64,000 nucleotides of DNA from Paralichthys olivaceus (taxonomy: Eukaryota > Chordata > Actinopteri > Pleuronectiformes > Paralichthyidae), in assembly GCF_024713975.1 (NCBI RefSeq), contig NC_091112.1:14201001-14265000 (forward strand), in the 5' to 3' direction. How positions within the stretch are numbered: position 1 is the first letter of the stretch; each line of letters opens with the position of its first letter. The notes beneath the pieces were generated by a model that had not been told where the DNA came from, did no database searches, and saw nothing but the letters and a program-made list of their open reading frames with translations. The position numbers were made by a program, and so were the translations under genes. Positions 34,447 through 48,174 of this stretch are shown here, piece by piece.

Positions 34447-37400
34447 TGCACAGCTCCTCAGGGAGAATCCAGACACGACATTATTCAATTTCTTAACTGT
34501 TGTAGGAGAAGGTGCTGTGATGACACGCTTGAGATAACAGCGCCCCCTGGAATAAAATCAACAAACAGGATCTTTGATCAAACACCATGTAGTGTGCAGT
34601 GCCACGCCTCAACCACACCTCCTATCACCTATCACCAAGACTAAATATACCTGATCAACCCATCACGCTTGTCTTCCCTTCATCCATCCTTACCTCTGCT
34701 CATCCTCACTCATCCTCACACACATCCCTCATTCCTGGTTTATGTTTATGTTGACAGTATCTGTGATTCTGCAGGTTTGCATGCATGCATAAAGAACACT
34801 GTACCTTAAATCAGGGTTGGAGTAGGATTCAGTGAAGTAGGTGTAGAACTGGCAAAGACGATCTATAGAACAGGTCCTCTGACATATGTCTGGAAATTCA
34901 ATCGACTCAAAGCGAATGTCAGAACCTTGGAAATTGACTCCTTCATGAGACACTTGAAGCCAACCTGTCAGCAGAGAGGGACAGGGTCACACTGCCCCTG
35001 CTGGCCAAAGCACAAACATACTACTCTAACAAGTTTACATTATAACCAGATCGAAGTGTCACCTTTCTGCACATGTTGCAAAACTCGGTTCATCATTGAT
35101 ATTTGTTGGATTCACAATGGGTGTATGATACATGTCTGCATAAACAGTGTGTAAAACAGTTCAGTGTTTGTGGTTTGTGAAGATCCACAAACAGTGTGTC
35201 CAGTCTCAGTGTTGGTTTGTGATACATACTGTCATTCATCCAGCAGAGGTGCACCGGTATCCCAGATGTGACTCCCACTTTGGCTCTGGTCACCATTTCA
35301 GATGGATTTCCCTTCAAGTTACATTGGAAGTTATCGCTGCAAAAATAATCAATAGAAATATGTCTGAGTTTAAACCAAGCAGATCAACATATTTAGCTGA
35401 AGTTGGAGAACCGAAGGTTTAACCCCCTAAAGGAACGTCAAGACACTGTTCCAGGAACAACACATATGGTGATATATACAGTATATATACATTGCCGCAT
35501 GAGAAGTTAATTGAAGTGCTTGTTTCACAGTACCTGGTATAAGAGAAATATGTACAGCGTGGATTATCAGTGCACAGAGCCTGACAGTGTTCAGCAGAGG
35601 CAGCGGGCAGCTTTTCAATGTTGTCTCCCTGGACGTCAGTGTTTAAAAGAAGCTTTCCCTGGCAAACTGTAAAACACACAGGTAGTAGAACAAGAAACCA
35701 TGTCAATGACTTCCCGCAGGATGTTGTGCTTCCACTCGTGCATACCTGGTTGAAAGTATTGAGTTATTTGCAGATTGTGGGAGAATCCAGATACTGCGCC
35801 AGCCTCTCTTTTTATTACAGGAGTCCTCGGTACTGACCAGCTGTGTTTAAGGTGACATTTGTATCTGGGAAAGAACAAAGAAACAACAGCATCATTTAAT
35901 GTTAGAACCTGCGACGTCACGCCACCCTCCTGATGCCAGAGATCCACCTCCCGTCTCATTGGATGAATTCACTGCGAGGTTGCAAAATGTCTGTGGCTCA
36001 CTGAGGTTATCTCAGCTTGTGCTTTTGCTGGGCGAGAACTTTGACACAGAGAACTTGCATTATAAAGGGAGGGTTTGGAATTTGAACGATGCAAACAAGC
36101 AATGTTATTTGGGTTGAATGATGGGAAATCTTCCTGATGGGACTCAGACGCAAAATCATGGATGAGGCGATGTGATGAATTGTTATTCACGTCAAGCACC
36201 AAACAGCAAAGAATACATGTGAACATTAAGAGTGACCAAGACAGACTGAGAAAGGTCTTTCCTTCGTCAAACCTCATTTGTTTGATAGCACAGAGGGGTA
36301 AAGAGGATATGATGCAATTACAAGGCAACCAAACAAACCCTCCTGTTACCTTGAATAAAATGTGGGATTTATCTTTGTTTGAACATTGTTTAAACATTAT
36401 GGATAATGTGAGTTCACAAGTCAAAATCTTTTTTTTCGCTTTTAGACACATTAATGAAAAATTGTTTCATATTATATTTTTTGATTTTGACTCCTTTTCA
36501 CTTTCTCTCTTGAGTCACCAAATCTCATACAAAAGAAAGGATTAATTGTTGGACTGCCCCTTTAAATGATTCAATGCTGGGTGGGTACCATTCTGTATAA
36601 CAGTGGTGGATCTTTGTTGCATAACATAACCCTCTCTCACACATGCCAAAAAAAGGTTAGTGTCAACCCTTTACATCCATCCACTGAGGTCTATCTCAAC
36701 CAATGACAAACTCTGCCTCCAGAGCAGCCACGTGTTCAAAGGAGGAAAGTTTAAATTGAATGAAACATTACGTTACCCACTTATACCTTATGTTCTCTGG
36801 TGTGAAGATGCCATTTACAAAAGTAAAGAACCGACAGTCGGGGTCCTGCGTGCAGACCCTCTGACACTCTTCATCACTGGATGTGAACAATGATCTGTAG
36901 TCTGCCCCCAGGAAGTCCACGTTCTGGTACAGCTGAGACTGACATTGTTCTGCCCAGGTGAGTAGACAGAGAGAGTTAAAGAGAGCGTGACCATACATCA
37001 CAAAATAAATATGCAGTTTTTTCGAATGATGTAAAATGTTTGTGAGCTTACGTAGCTCTGAGGGGCACTTTTTGAGAGAAAAGCCTGAAGTGACACCCTG
37101 TAGTGGGGCCTTGGGCTTTAAAGAGGGAGGGACCTTGAGGTAGCAGTAGAAGTTCCTGCAGAGAGAAGCATGCATCCATCCATTATCTATACCACTGAGG
37201 GGTAAGATGGGATTAGCTGGAGCTGATCCCAGCATCACAGTCACACCCATGGACAATTTAATCTAACCCCAATCTGCATGTTATGGGACTGTGGGAGGAA
37301 GTCAGAGTACCCAGAGAAATCCAGCACAGACTTGAGGAGAAGCAATTTATTCATTTAGTTTTTTTAAGAGTGTGACATGTTATGGTGTGTGGCCTGGTAA

Positions 37401-38110
37401 CAAAAATATGAAGAAACAGTGTATATAGGTCACGATTTGGCTCAATGGCAGATGTAGGATGTTCAAAATAAAGGGATCACAATTTACACAGAGGGGCCAA
37501 TCTCCAACATCCATGCACAATTCCTGAAGGTGCACATTTAAGTCATTCCCTGTATACTGTTATCTCTGCAGCTTTGAGCAAAGCCACATAGCATTGAATA
37601 TATGATGTGTTCAAATACACTGTGTTCTTTGAAGAAAGCTGTGGTCGATCAGATTTTAGCTGGGGTCAGTGCCCCCCCTGGCTGCACCCCCTGCTTTGCT
37701 CTATCAACTTAAAAATGTTACAGTGCTTCAATGGATTGCATCAGGAGGTATGCTTCAGTGTTAGATACCTGTTATCTCTGGTCCAGTCTTGTCGAATAAA
37801 GGTGAAGAAGAGACAGGAGGGGTGCTCGGTGCACAGCTGCTGACAGTGCTTCACATCCGGAGAGTAGAGGAATGTTATATCTGTTCCCGGGAAATCCACA
37901 TTCACGAATAACTCTTGACCACACTCTGAAGAAATGGGAAGAAAAAACACAATTAAATGTACACATAGATGCAGAATAAATACATTTGACTACAAATATG
38001 TGGTAAAAAAAAAAAGGCCACACTCTTGTCAAGTAGTGATATGTATTACCTTGACTGAAGCAGAAGCTGCAGATAGAGAGCAGACCCAATAAAATCAAAC
38101 AGGACCCCAT
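34444..38110 (-). CDS. Secreted four-apple-domain protein without a protease domain (factor XI/plasma kallikrein heavy-chain-like), complete, 368 aa
   Basis: Exons in gene order are 38110-38050, 37925-37769, 37155-37052, 36949-36787, 35864-35746, 35666-35534, 35336-35230, 34964-34805 and 34546-34444; all phases join to 368 codons. Exon 1 encodes the signal peptide MGSCLILLGLLSICSFCFSQ. Each apple (PAN) domain is split over two exons, the arrangement known from factor XI and prekallikrein. Domains lie at about residues 21-103, 108-195, 202-277 and 282-368, with motifs such as VDFPGTDITF, CQQLCTEHPSC and GFSLKKC. The ORF stops right after the sixth Cys of apple 4 (GFSLRSCA), so no trypsin-like domain follows. 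Apple 2 lacks its sixth Cys (GFSHNL) and apple 4 its first; apples 1 and 3 have all six. Expected in plasma as a binding or adaptor protein; its ligand is unknown. No homology search could be run, so the name is by family only. Confidence 0.88.
37165..37345 (+). repeat. Teleost dispersed repeat (catccatccattatctatacc type), internally deleted
   Basis: It starts with catccatccattatctatacc and ends with ccccaatctgcatg..ggactgtgggaggaag..gagtacccagag, both landmarks of a very common fish repeat. The middle is shortened. It lies in intron 2 of the apple gene. A related end fragment, inverted, lies at about 56190-56285. Confidence 0.65.
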
Positions 38111-38197
38111 CTTCTTGTTTTCACCACAGAGGAAAATAAGAACTGCGGTAAAGAAGGCGGCTCTGCAACTGCACACAGGCCAAAGGGCTGTTGCAAC

Positions 38198-38204
38198 ATT
38201 TATA
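38198..38204 (-). promoter_or_regulatory. TATA box of the four-apple gene
   Basis: The minus strand reads TATAAAT about 90 bp upstream of the ATG, compatible with a short 5'UTR and a strong tissue-specific promoter. Confidence 0.45.
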
Positions 38205-39375
38205 TTTCCAATCTATTTGTACAACTAAGTGTTGACACATGCAGTGGTTGGTTAACATTTCGATACAGCCCCCTTAACATCCACAAATCATTACCAATAT
38301 TATTGTAATGTCCTCTTTACAGGGAACACATGATTAACCACATGCTCTCCATACATGGGTTTAAATTTAAATTTGGTTTAAAGGTACTTCAACAATCTGT
38401 TTAAAATCAGGTTTAAAGTTAATCCCATGCAAAACTTTACATAACACAGTATGGTCCTGTGTGGTGGAAATAAACTATGGCCTCTCTCAGAGTCCAGATT
38501 GACTGCTCGAAGGAAGAGTCATGTGAAGGGGTAAAGGTTTATTTTGCGTCGAGTCCGAAGTAAAAGACTGAGTGTTTCAGTGAGATGAAGCAGAAGATCA
38601 CAAGGGCTCTGACCCAGACTGTGATTTGACAATGTTTCTTTGTAGTGTAGGTATGACAAGATCTTTCTTTAATTGTATTTAGACACTGTGTTTGCTGGAA
38701 TGCCACAAAAACAAGGTCTGAAAACCAAAATGAGGTCGAACCAAAGCAGAGGACAATATAAACAGCACATTACTGACCTCTGCTGTCAAAAGCCTAAAAG
38801 TGGAGGGATGACTGTGAAGAGTTTAACACATGAATTGCAAACTTGCCATTTGAGACCAGATTTAATGCCTTTGGTCAAATATACTTAGGTGTAGAAACTT
38901 AGTTATAGTTTAATACCATTGCATCATTTATATATTTAATTCATATACCGCACTATGTTTAGTATTCACTATATATTCTGTCAATCATAGCTATTCTTTA
39001 ATTTGTGCAGATAGTTTATAAAAGCATGCACAATCAAACTTGACAACATGAGGTGCTGGGCAGAAGTGACTAAAACCACAAGGCCTGTGCCTGAAACATG
39101 AAATAAAAATAAAATGAATAAGTTTATGGGAACATCCACTGATGTGAAGTCTACTAGAACGGCCACCTTCATAGTCTTGTTTTTCATTTCTGTTGATACA
39201 TTATATATGTTACGTGTTTGGCTGCACTTTGTTCCTTGATAAATATGTAGTTTAATTTGAACTTGATCGCTCCTCTGAACACAGACCTCTGAGAATCATT
39301 ATCCTGTCAAAGGTGGATTCGAAGAAAGCTCAGTGTAAACTGATATGAATAAAGAGTCAAAACTGAAAGTAAGTT
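38205..39375. other. Intergenic region between the apple gene and gstr-A
   Basis: AT-rich sequence; no gene or repeat recognised. Confidence 0.4.
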
Positions 39376-39381
39376 TTTATT
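39376..39381 (-). terminator. Polyadenylation signal of gstr-A
   Basis: AATAAA on the minus strand, about 150 bp past the stop codon. Confidence 0.55.
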
Positions 39382-39531
39382 GCTTTTTCGTTACATGACG
39401 AAATATGAGTCTTTTACATCAAAGACAAATGGTAATAGAAAATGAGCAGAAGTTCCTGTCAGATACATTAGTGCAATTCAAGGGATGGTCACATATTACA
39501 CAACGAGAGCCGTCAGTGCAGGTTTTGAATC

Positions 39532-42269
39532 TCAGAAGTCTTTCAGCATGTCTTGTGCCTTTGGATTCTCCAGCCAGGTGGGGGGCCAGCTGGCTTTGAT
39601 GCTGGGTCTCACCTTCAGACAGTTGTAGTACGCCGCCAGTTTGGGGTAACGCTCCTCACACAACCTGGACAATGGAGAGCGGTCATTTCGTATGCATTGC
39701 TTTTTTAAATGTATCCTTTCATCATCGTTTGTCATGCAGCTCAACACCATTTTCATTGTCAGTTTTGTCCGCTTACCCAAAATGGAAGAGATAAGCGACA
39801 CCAGGGAAAAAAATGATATCAGCCAGTGAGAAGTCCTTTCCCGCCACGAACGAGCCGGACGCCTGGAAAACAAAGATCGAAACTTGAAAAACAAGTTGCA
39901 GTTTTACTTGGTTATGTATTGGACTAGGTCTTGGCTGGGTGCAAACACTTGCTAGTAAAAGTGTCACGAGACGCAAAGTAAAACAACAACTAGTCATTTT
40001 CACACTTCAGATCTTGAACCAAATTTAAAACTCAATTAAGTAAATTTTTTAGCCCAATTTCCACTTTAGGTGCAAAGTTAAGATAATCATTTTGTATCTG
40101 TTGTTCTTTGTATAGTTAAAACAAACAATTAAAAAAGAGTTATATCTAAATTGTGAAATAATATATTTGTTGTATTAGTTTAAACAATTGTTTGTAGTGA
40201 CTAATACAGACCACAAGGTGACAGTAATGTCCAGTTGAAGGTTACAGTGAAGAGGTATGAACATTTGTCCATGTCCTGACACACAGCTGCTCAATAAAAG
40301 GTTAAATGCAGAAATGTGACGTTCCGGTTACAGTTAAGTCCCCACACATGGCCCCAGCCTAATATTTAATAGGTGTGCAAGCTGCATAGATCCGCTAACT
40401 CTCGACTAAAAAGGTGAACAAGCTCCCAAACAATGCATTGAACTGGACTTGAACTTTAAAATGTGTCTCAAACTAAACAGGTTGTGTCACCATCTTGAAA
40501 AGATAAAGGTTCATTTTTGTGTCATGGAGACTGTGTATAAAGAAGGACGACATGACAGCTTCCCAAACTTAAAGCCAAAGCATCTTGATCGCCCCCTGGT
40601 GGTTGACTGGGTCATAGACCCCCCCACCTCCTCCATGTAAGTGGCTGAGACACACAGCTTATACATTTTCCTCAAAGATGGTCTCATTCATTTCTGGTTG
40701 TTCAGTTAAAAGTCTACCCATGCAGCTCTCTCACTCTATCTCTCTTGCTGTCTACATCTGATGTTACATTTTATGGCTGGGTTTACCTTCTGCAGATATC
40801 CCTCCCACAGCTTCAGCTCAGTGATCAGATTCTCTTTGTTTCTCTTCACAGCAGAGTCGTGTCTCTCTCCCTCTGGGAACTTCCAGTTGTAGTAGATAAC
40901 ATCCCCTGAAAGAAAAAAGAAAAGAAAAATCAAACAGGCATTCAGTTGTGGCAGCTGAGTATGTCGGCAAAGATACAAATGGATAAAAATCTATCCAGAC
41001 GATGCCCATCATGGACTCCTACTGTTTCCTGAGATTTATTGTTTTCATTTCCTTTCAGCAGCAGAGGGTGGAGTCAGTAGGGAGGTTATGTAACTGCTCA
41101 AATTAAGTTTGAAGCAGCCGACTCAGGAGAAGTTAACTTATTGCACAACTTCCTAACTGCAATTCACAGAGCAGCCATCTCTTTTTTTTTGTGCCACCCT
41201 GTCCCATGACTTCAGCTGCAAGCTGCTCTGAGCATGTGAGCCTTTGTGGGATTAACATGTGACCTCCCAACATCGCTACCTGATTCATAGGATACAATCG
41301 ACCCAGAACTAGTTTGTGAATGCGATGCTCATTAGTGCACGCCACAGCATGTGTTTTTCAACAGCTCAGGTCCCTCGGGTTGGGAGCGGGCTGGTCGATG
41401 TTCAGCTCCTGAAGACATCGAGTCTCTGGGGTTTAAGAGGTTGCAGTTTGTTGCATGATGTTGCCAAGTGCAGGTCAAAGAGACAGCCCAACCAATTACA
41501 ACAACAATTTAGATCATGGACTTATTGCTGGAAGACCTGGAATGAACAACACCTGATACATTTCCAGGAAGAACAGGTTGTATGTTGTCTTGCTAAAACA
41601 GTGGTCAAACACTTTCAGGGTTTAACGTACCCATTTTCTGGCCGAGCGTGAGACTCTCAAACATGCGCTGGTACATCAATGCCTGCTCAGCGGGGCAGTC
41701 GGGGATCAGCTTGGTTCCCTGGGACTTGAACTGGCTCTGTTGTTATGGAGAAATGAAAAAGACTGTAAACAGCTGTGTGGAGCTCCAGTTTCTTTTCCTG
41801 TGCAGTGTAAGGTTTCTGATTTTCTGCAGAGAGCACATGGAACACAGCTACCCATTATCCCCATGGAGAGATATGGTTTCACTACAGTGAAACTATAGAC
41901 CTTGTGCAACTAGTTCAGGAACAAGTTCTCACCTCCAGGTATAAGCAGGCACCGCAAGACTCATTCACAACGTTGCTCCCATGTTTGAAGGAAGGAAGCT
42001 TTAAGACACAAGAGTGGAGATGATGCATTGTTATGCTTTGCAAAAAAATTAAACATATCAGTGGATTCCAGGAAAATGATCGATGTTACGGATACACTTA
42101 CCTGACCCCTGGGGTTGATGTTCATGACAGCTTGGGACTTGTGCTCCATTTTCTCGAAGGCGAGCATTTTGCTGTTGTAGCCCTGCAGATTCTTCTCCTC
42201 CAGGGTGATCATGACCCTCCAGCAGGGAGGAGAGCCGGAGCCCCACAGCAGAGTCATGTCCTGGGCCAT
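39532..42269 (-). CDS. gstr: Glutathione S-transferase rho, tandem copy A (complete, 225 aa)
   Basis: Cytosolic GST of the rho class, typical of fish, conjugating glutathione to electrophilic xenobiotics. Exons in gene order are 42269-42102, 41998-41933, 41736-41631, 40905-40787, 39862-39777 and 39664-39532, giving 225 codons. The N-terminal thioredoxin-like domain opens LLWGSGSPPCWRVMITLEEK and includes the glutathione-site region around FKHGSNVVNE. The C-terminal helical domain carries KSQGTKLIPD, AEQALMYQRMFE, ELKLWEGYLQK, FSLADIIFFP and finally IKASWPPTWLE. It is the most downstream of three same-strand copies. A minus-strand TATAAAA at 42357-42351 lies about 85 bp upstream of the ATG. 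Confidence 0.93.
40500..40640 (+). repeat. MITE-like dispersed repeat, 5' part, in gstr-A intron 4
   Basis: It contains ctgtgtataaagaaggacgacatgacagcttccc and then gcatcttgatcgccccctggtgg and cctcctccatgtaagtgg. These are the clearest opening landmarks of the family in this window. Confidence 0.6.
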
Positions 42270-42350
42270 GGTTTCAGAGGTACAGCACCTGTAAGACACT
42301 GGAGGCGAGGAGGAGGTGAAGTGTGAGCTTGGAGTGTGACAGAGTCCTGG

Positions 42351-42357
42351 TTTTATA
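42351..42357 (-). promoter_or_regulatory. TATA box of gstr-A
   Basis: TAT-AAAA on the minus strand (plus ttttata), 82-88 bp upstream of the start codon. No equivalent was seen upstream of gstr-B or gstr-C. Confidence 0.45.
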
Positions 42358-44194
42358 ACAACACACTCTCCTTCACATCCGGATTGGTGGAGCTAAGCCC
42401 ACTCCCATTTTTATGTTATCACCAAAGATCTTGCCCCAAGACAGTTCACACCCTCTCCAAGTATGGTAACCCTTTCCTGCACGCCTTTAGTAACTCAGGG
42501 CATCATGATGTCATATTCATACACACTTATTTGTATTAACTGCACACTGCATATCACACCAGATGGTTGCATTTATAAATTATCTCTATGTGGATGAACA
42601 ATAATAATATCTCTATGTACTGGTCTTCTGCTTCTCAAAACAAAGTTACAAAGTGCAAAACATTCAACAACAATAAAAACAGAGTCATAAAAGAATAAAA
42701 TAAATTCAAGCATGACTAAAATGTCTCCTGCTTGTATGAACAGGCATTAGCAAAGCCAAATGTGTGGAGGGAGGACTTCTCTTGCTCTGTATTCATACTC
42801 TTTGAGCTGAGACTCATAACCTGGAATAAACAAAGAAACATGAATTGGACCAGTTTCTGCACTGATAGGAAGTTATTTGAATACATAGTAATTAATCAAA
42901 ACACAAACACATGTATGAATGATACTTTAACACTGAAATTACAATGTTACAGGTATAACTATGCATTAAAAAGGAATTTTAAATGTATGTATAGGGATCA
43001 GATGGCTGCAGTTATCAATATCTGCACCATTTAAACTACACTAGTGTATATTGGTTTTATTTAAAACTAATTTCTTCTGTGATTTGACTCTTTGAGTTGG
43101 ACACTCACAGTGACTCAGCACTCTCCAGTCACCCCTGCACACACACACACACAAAACCAGTTCTGGGATCAGTCATGCAAACAATCAGTTATGCACTGGA
43201 TGTAATAGACACCACCTGGAGCTAATTCATCCTGACATTGCATGAATAATGAAGATGTGAGCAGCTCGTGTTCACATTGTTAACACACAACTTGCAGTCA
43301 GGAGAGACGTTGTGTGCTTGATTGGTCGCTACAGTCAACAATAATAAACTGTGAGAGGAAATGAACCACAATCCTGTCACAGAAAAACACAGCTGTCCTT
43401 AGCACTTTGCTGTTTCTCATCTGCAGGAGCATTCAGAAACAACCTGCTGTTTAGAGGTACATCAAAAATATGAATTTGCTGTTGACCAGTATTCATTTTT
43501 CTGTTAACATTGAGTATTACTTAACATTCAATCCAGTCAGATCAGTCAGCTTGTTTTTGAAGGAGTGAACAGGCGACATTCCGTCTCACATTTAAAAGAA
43601 AATATCTTCGTTAGATCTTCAATCTTCATTATGTCATTCCTCTTGACAAGCATGACACAGTCATTTTTTCTTGACAAAGCATATTTATGCTGTACTCACT
43701 TGTTCATGTGTACAATGTTGTCGTGGCCTCATTTGCAGCTCCGCCAAGAGGCTTTTGTTTTCACCCGTCCTTATTTTTGTTGTTGTGTTTGTTTGCAAGT
43801 TATCACATGCATGCTGATTTAGGCTACTTTGAACCAGAAAACCAGTTCAGGCACTGCCTGTCACATTATAAAACGAATGGAGTTCGACTACCTTTTCTAC
43901 CTTCATCTCATCGATGGTGTCGCACAAGGAGCTGAATATTTGTATCAGCAATTTTCTATTCAACTGTAGATCAGATACACTAGATTACAATGCAATATAG
44001 ACAAAATGTTTTGAGATCAGACACGTTCTCTGATGGAGGTGAGTCACTTTCAACACAAAGGCTAAAACCATAGATTTTATATAACGATGACGATGCCTGA
44101 TCCCCAAATGTTACCCCTCCATGTTAGTGGATGAGACATACAGGTACAGAATTAAAATGCAGTAAAAACTCTTTTCATATATTGCTGCAGATTA
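42358..44194. other. Spacer between gstr-A and gstr-B
   Basis: AT-rich. A MITE-family fragment (ccatagattttatataacgatg ... cctccatgttagtggatgagac) lies at about 44068-44150. The remainder holds nothing recognised. Confidence 0.45.
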
Positions 44195-44200
44195 TTTATT
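44195..44200 (-). terminator. Possible polyadenylation signal of gstr-B
   Basis: AATAAA on the minus strand, about 330 bp past the stop codon; no nearer match was found. Confidence 0.35.
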
Positions 44201-44531
44201 GTTCATTTGCACGCTTTGTCCAATGAGTACCTTATTTTACCTTACATGTGTTTACCTGTCTCATATTTCTCATACGTTTGTTCAGTTCTACATCTTTAAA
44301 TATTTGCATCTGAATATTTTTATAACATTCTATTTATTTATTCTTCCGATACTTTTCCAATAACACATTTCTGCCACTGTTACACTGGTATATTTAGAAA
44401 ATCATCTCACTATACTGTATTTTTTTCCATAACAAACTGTTAGTTTCATCTATATTAAACAAATGCGAAAGGCTGAAGGAGAAAACCTGCAACTCTACAA
44501 TGCAGATGTAGCTTTAAATAGCAAGTAAACA

Positions 44532-47397
44532 TCAGATGTCTTTGAGTGTTTCTTGGCCCGTGGGGTTCTCCAGCCAATGAGGGGGCCAGCTGGCTTTAAC
44601 GCTGGGTCTCTCCTTCAGCAGAGTGTAATACTGTCCGAGCTGAGGGTAACTCTCCGCAGATAACCTGGAAAACAGAAGGTAGGTGGACATTAAGTGGTTC
44701 ACAGGTCAGTGTGACTTCAGGACAATGCAACAGGCCTCTACTACTCACACTCACCCGAATCTGAAAAGTGTGGCAACAGTTGGAAAAACAGTCACGTCAG
44801 CCAGTGAGAGGGACGGTCCTGCCAGGTACGTGCCCGACTACAAACAAACACATGAACATGTTAATGTGTGCAAACTTTGTGTGTGTGTGTGAGTGTGTGT
44901 GTGAGTCTGTGTGTGGGAGAGGGTGTGTAGGGTGAGAGACTGTGTGTGTAAGTGTGTGTGTTTGTGCAGAACATTTGTGCTGAACACTACCTTCTGCAGG
45001 TAGCCTTCCCAGAGTTTGAGTTCGGTTGCCAGAGCCTCCCTGTTTCTCTTGAGAGCTGAGTCATGCCGCTCGTCCTCAGGGACAAACCAGTCATAGTAGA
45101 TAACTGCATCTAAAACAAATAAATGAATAAATGAAAAACACATTAACAGGATGAGCAAATGGTTCTTTCAGTGGGTGTTTGACAAGATTATATCCACAGT
45201 ACCAAACCTTGATAAAATCCCAGTATTTTTAAATATCATTTGTTGTCATGAGGCTGAAGTTATTTTTCATTGTTTTATGATTTTACTTGTTTGCTGGTTT
45301 ATTTGATTGCATGATTAGGCAAAAAATACAAAACCAATTTTCACCACATTGGTGGAGGGAGGGGACCTGAGAGAACACATTAAAATTTTGGATTGAGGGG
45401 ATACATGTAGTTGAGAGTAAAATGTTTATGCTTTTAAATAAATGTTCTTTTATATTTCTACAATAAGAACTAGAGAATCATGGGTAGGATTATTTTGTCT
45501 CACTAATTCCCTTATGGGCACTGTAGTTTTTTGCATATTTCTCAAATAGGACTAAATAGTGAATTTGTCTGGGACTACTTTCAGCAGCGGATTAATACAC
45601 GTCCTCAGTATTTACAGCAGTAGGACAGTCATGTGGATTATACTAACAATAAACTGGAGTGCCCATGGCCGTCATAATAAAGTCACACAGTGCAACAGTG
45701 AGGTTCCTTGCGTGTTTTTAACAGTTTTGCTCTTTGCAAAGAAAAATAAGCTGAAAGATACAAGTGAATCATGTTTTTAAGTAAATTCAACCCCTGACAC
45801 AAGCAGACTTTAATAATTGTTGGATTTATTCATACATCCATTTGTTACTGAACCATTGCTGCTTAAAATAAATAGGATACATATTTATGATGTTATTATG
45901 GCTGCAACAGCAGCAACCACAATCTTTAAACTCCTTATATGAAGTCAACTAATGTTCAGGGGTAAGGCCACTTCTCTAATCACCTGTCAGGTATCTCTAT
46001 AAACAGATTCTAAATGTGAATATGAAGAATCTGTAGGGAAGGGATTTTAGAGAAAATTTTGATTTCTAATTCTAATCTCAATCATGTTTGAGCAGGCAAA
46101 AAAAATAAAATAAATGAAGAGAGCAAAAGAGGCAGAACACATCAACGCATCAGCTTTTTAATGTATTTGTATATATATAGATTAACACTAGAGATAAGCC
46201 AAACGTTGCCTGGACCTCAAACAACTACAAAAGATATCCCTGTTTGTGTTTTATGTGGAGAAACATTTGACCCGGTGGGAAAAAAAAGAAACTAGTCTGA
46301 CTGTAAACAGCGCACGATGAATGGAAGACAGTGTCTTGGCCCGGATATCCACTGTCTATTGTCAGGCTCAATCGTCGTCAGGCGTTAGCCGATGGGCTCC
46401 GAGATCACCTGTCAACACGACCCGATTAACACTTCATGCTCTGTTCGTCTCAGATTTTGTGACCCATCCTTTCCTTACCCTCATCCATCAACCTCTCTAT
46501 CCTCCTTCTTCTCATCCACACATATCCTCACACCTCTCCAGTTAATCATAGGTACTGGCTTGGGGGGCGTGTTATCAGCTCAAGTTGAATGAAGTCTCCG
46601 TACCAACCTGTCAGACTCATTTTCTCCTCCATCCACTCATCTTTCCTCAGCATCCAATCATCAATCACCAATAAAACCTTTAAATGAGATATCGTTGTGG
46701 TGTGTGTCCTTCCTTGTGAACTGTGTGGTAATGATGAGTCAGATTCGGTTTGTGTTACAGTTGAGGGTTTGACCTGACTTGTTGAGTTAATGAGTTTGGT
46801 CTTACTAAGTTTTTCGTAGAACGTCAGACCCTCGAACATGCGTTGGTACATCAGAGCTTGTTCTGCAGGGCTGTCCGGGATCAGCTGGGTTCCCTGGGAC
46901 TTGAACTGACTCTGTCATTGGGAGAGAAAACACAAACACACACTTGACATTGTTCAATTGAATGAAAGTAACCGGTAAAATAGTTTGTCGTGATGTTTTC
47001 CAGGGTATGGACTGGTTCCCTCACCTCCAGGTAGAAACAGGCTGCGTAGGAATCATTCACAACGTTGTCTCCATGTTTGAAAGAGGGGAGCTGAGGGAGA
47101 AACACAGTTAAGTGATCACAGCAGAGTTTGGCTTTTTTGTTGTTGTTGCTCTTTTTACGCACAGGAAAGTTAGTGATGTGTATTTGAAACGTGTCCACTA
47201 CCAGCTGGTGGCTGTGTGTTATCTCCTACCTGACCCCGGGGGTTTATATCCAACACCTGTTGGGACTTGTGCTCCATTTTCTCGAAGGAGAGCAGTTTGT
47301 GGTTGTAGCCCTGCAGGTTCTTCTCCTCCAGGGCGATCATCACCCTCCAGCAGGGAGGAGAGCCGGAGCCCCATAACAGAGTCAGGTCCTGGGCCAT
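44532..47397 (-). CDS. gstr: Glutathione S-transferase rho, tandem copy B (complete, 224 aa)
   Basis: Exons in gene order are 47397-47230, 47090-47025, 46911-46806, 45109-44991, 44837-44755 and 44664-44532, giving 224 codons. Exon lengths equal those of copy A except exon 5, which is one codon shorter (83 against 86 bp). Conserved motifs: LLWGSGSPPCWRVMIALEEK, FKHGDNVVNDSYAAC, KSQGTQLIPDSPAEQALMYQ, ELKLWEGYLQK, LSLADVTVFP, VKASWPPHWLE. Exon 1 is nearly identical in protein to copy A, while exons 4-6 differ more, which hints at gene conversion or stronger constraint on the glutathione-binding half. The long intron 3 is AT-rich with no recognised element. Confidence 0.93.
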
Positions 47398-48116
47398 GGT
47401 TTGTAGATGTGGAGCCTGGATCGTCTCTGTCTTCACTGCTGCTGGAGACGAACAGAGATTAACGCACTAGAAGAAGAAGGGAGTCTCTGTTGTTCGTCGC
47501 TCGGTTCATGTGAATCCAAACGGTGGTTAAAGCGCACACTGCCGCCTACTGTCCAGAAGAAGAAACTACAACTTAAACTTGAATTACTGTGTAAAATTGG
47601 TTGAATAACTTTTTCAAGTCTCATATAAGTTAACCGTGACCTTTAACCTCTGAAATCTAATCAGTTATATCTGAGTGCAAGTGACAACTGGTCATTGAAC
47701 TGAAGAAATTCCCCAAAGACGGACTTGAGACATCTTGTTTATCATGTTTTGTGAAGCTGCCACAACCTTCGACCTTTGACCTCTGACCGCTCAAACCTAA
47801 TTAGTTATTCGGGAGTCTGAATGAACATTTTTACCAAATTTTAAAGTATTTACCTGAGGTGGCATATGTTGTTTTTGCATTCACGAAGCAAAAAAGAGTT
47901 TGTGAGGTCAACGTGAGCTTGACCTTTGACCCTAGACCAACAAATTCTTATTACTTAATCCGTGAATCCAAGTAAATGTTTGTGGAATATTCCTTTGAGG
48001 TGTTTTTGAGAAAATGTGTTTACAAGAATAGACCACACAACCTGAAAACATAATTCCTCCGGCCATGGCCATCACAGATGCAGGGGCATGAAAAAATGAA
48101 AGCACAACTTCTTTAC
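47398..48116. other. Spacer between gstr-B and gstr-C
   Basis: It holds the gstr-B 5' flank and the gstr-C 3' flank. A stretch with repeated tgacctttgac-like words (about 47630-47950) looks like a dispersed repeat remnant, but I could not assign a family. Confidence 0.35.
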
Positions 48117-48122
48117 TTTATT
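48117..48122 (-). terminator. Polyadenylation signal of gstr-C
   Basis: AATAAA on the minus strand, about 53 bp past the stop codon. Confidence 0.5.
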
Positions 48123-48174
48123 TTAATGTTGAACAAACATTCCAAAAAATGATGAAGACTTTGTGTTGAGTGCT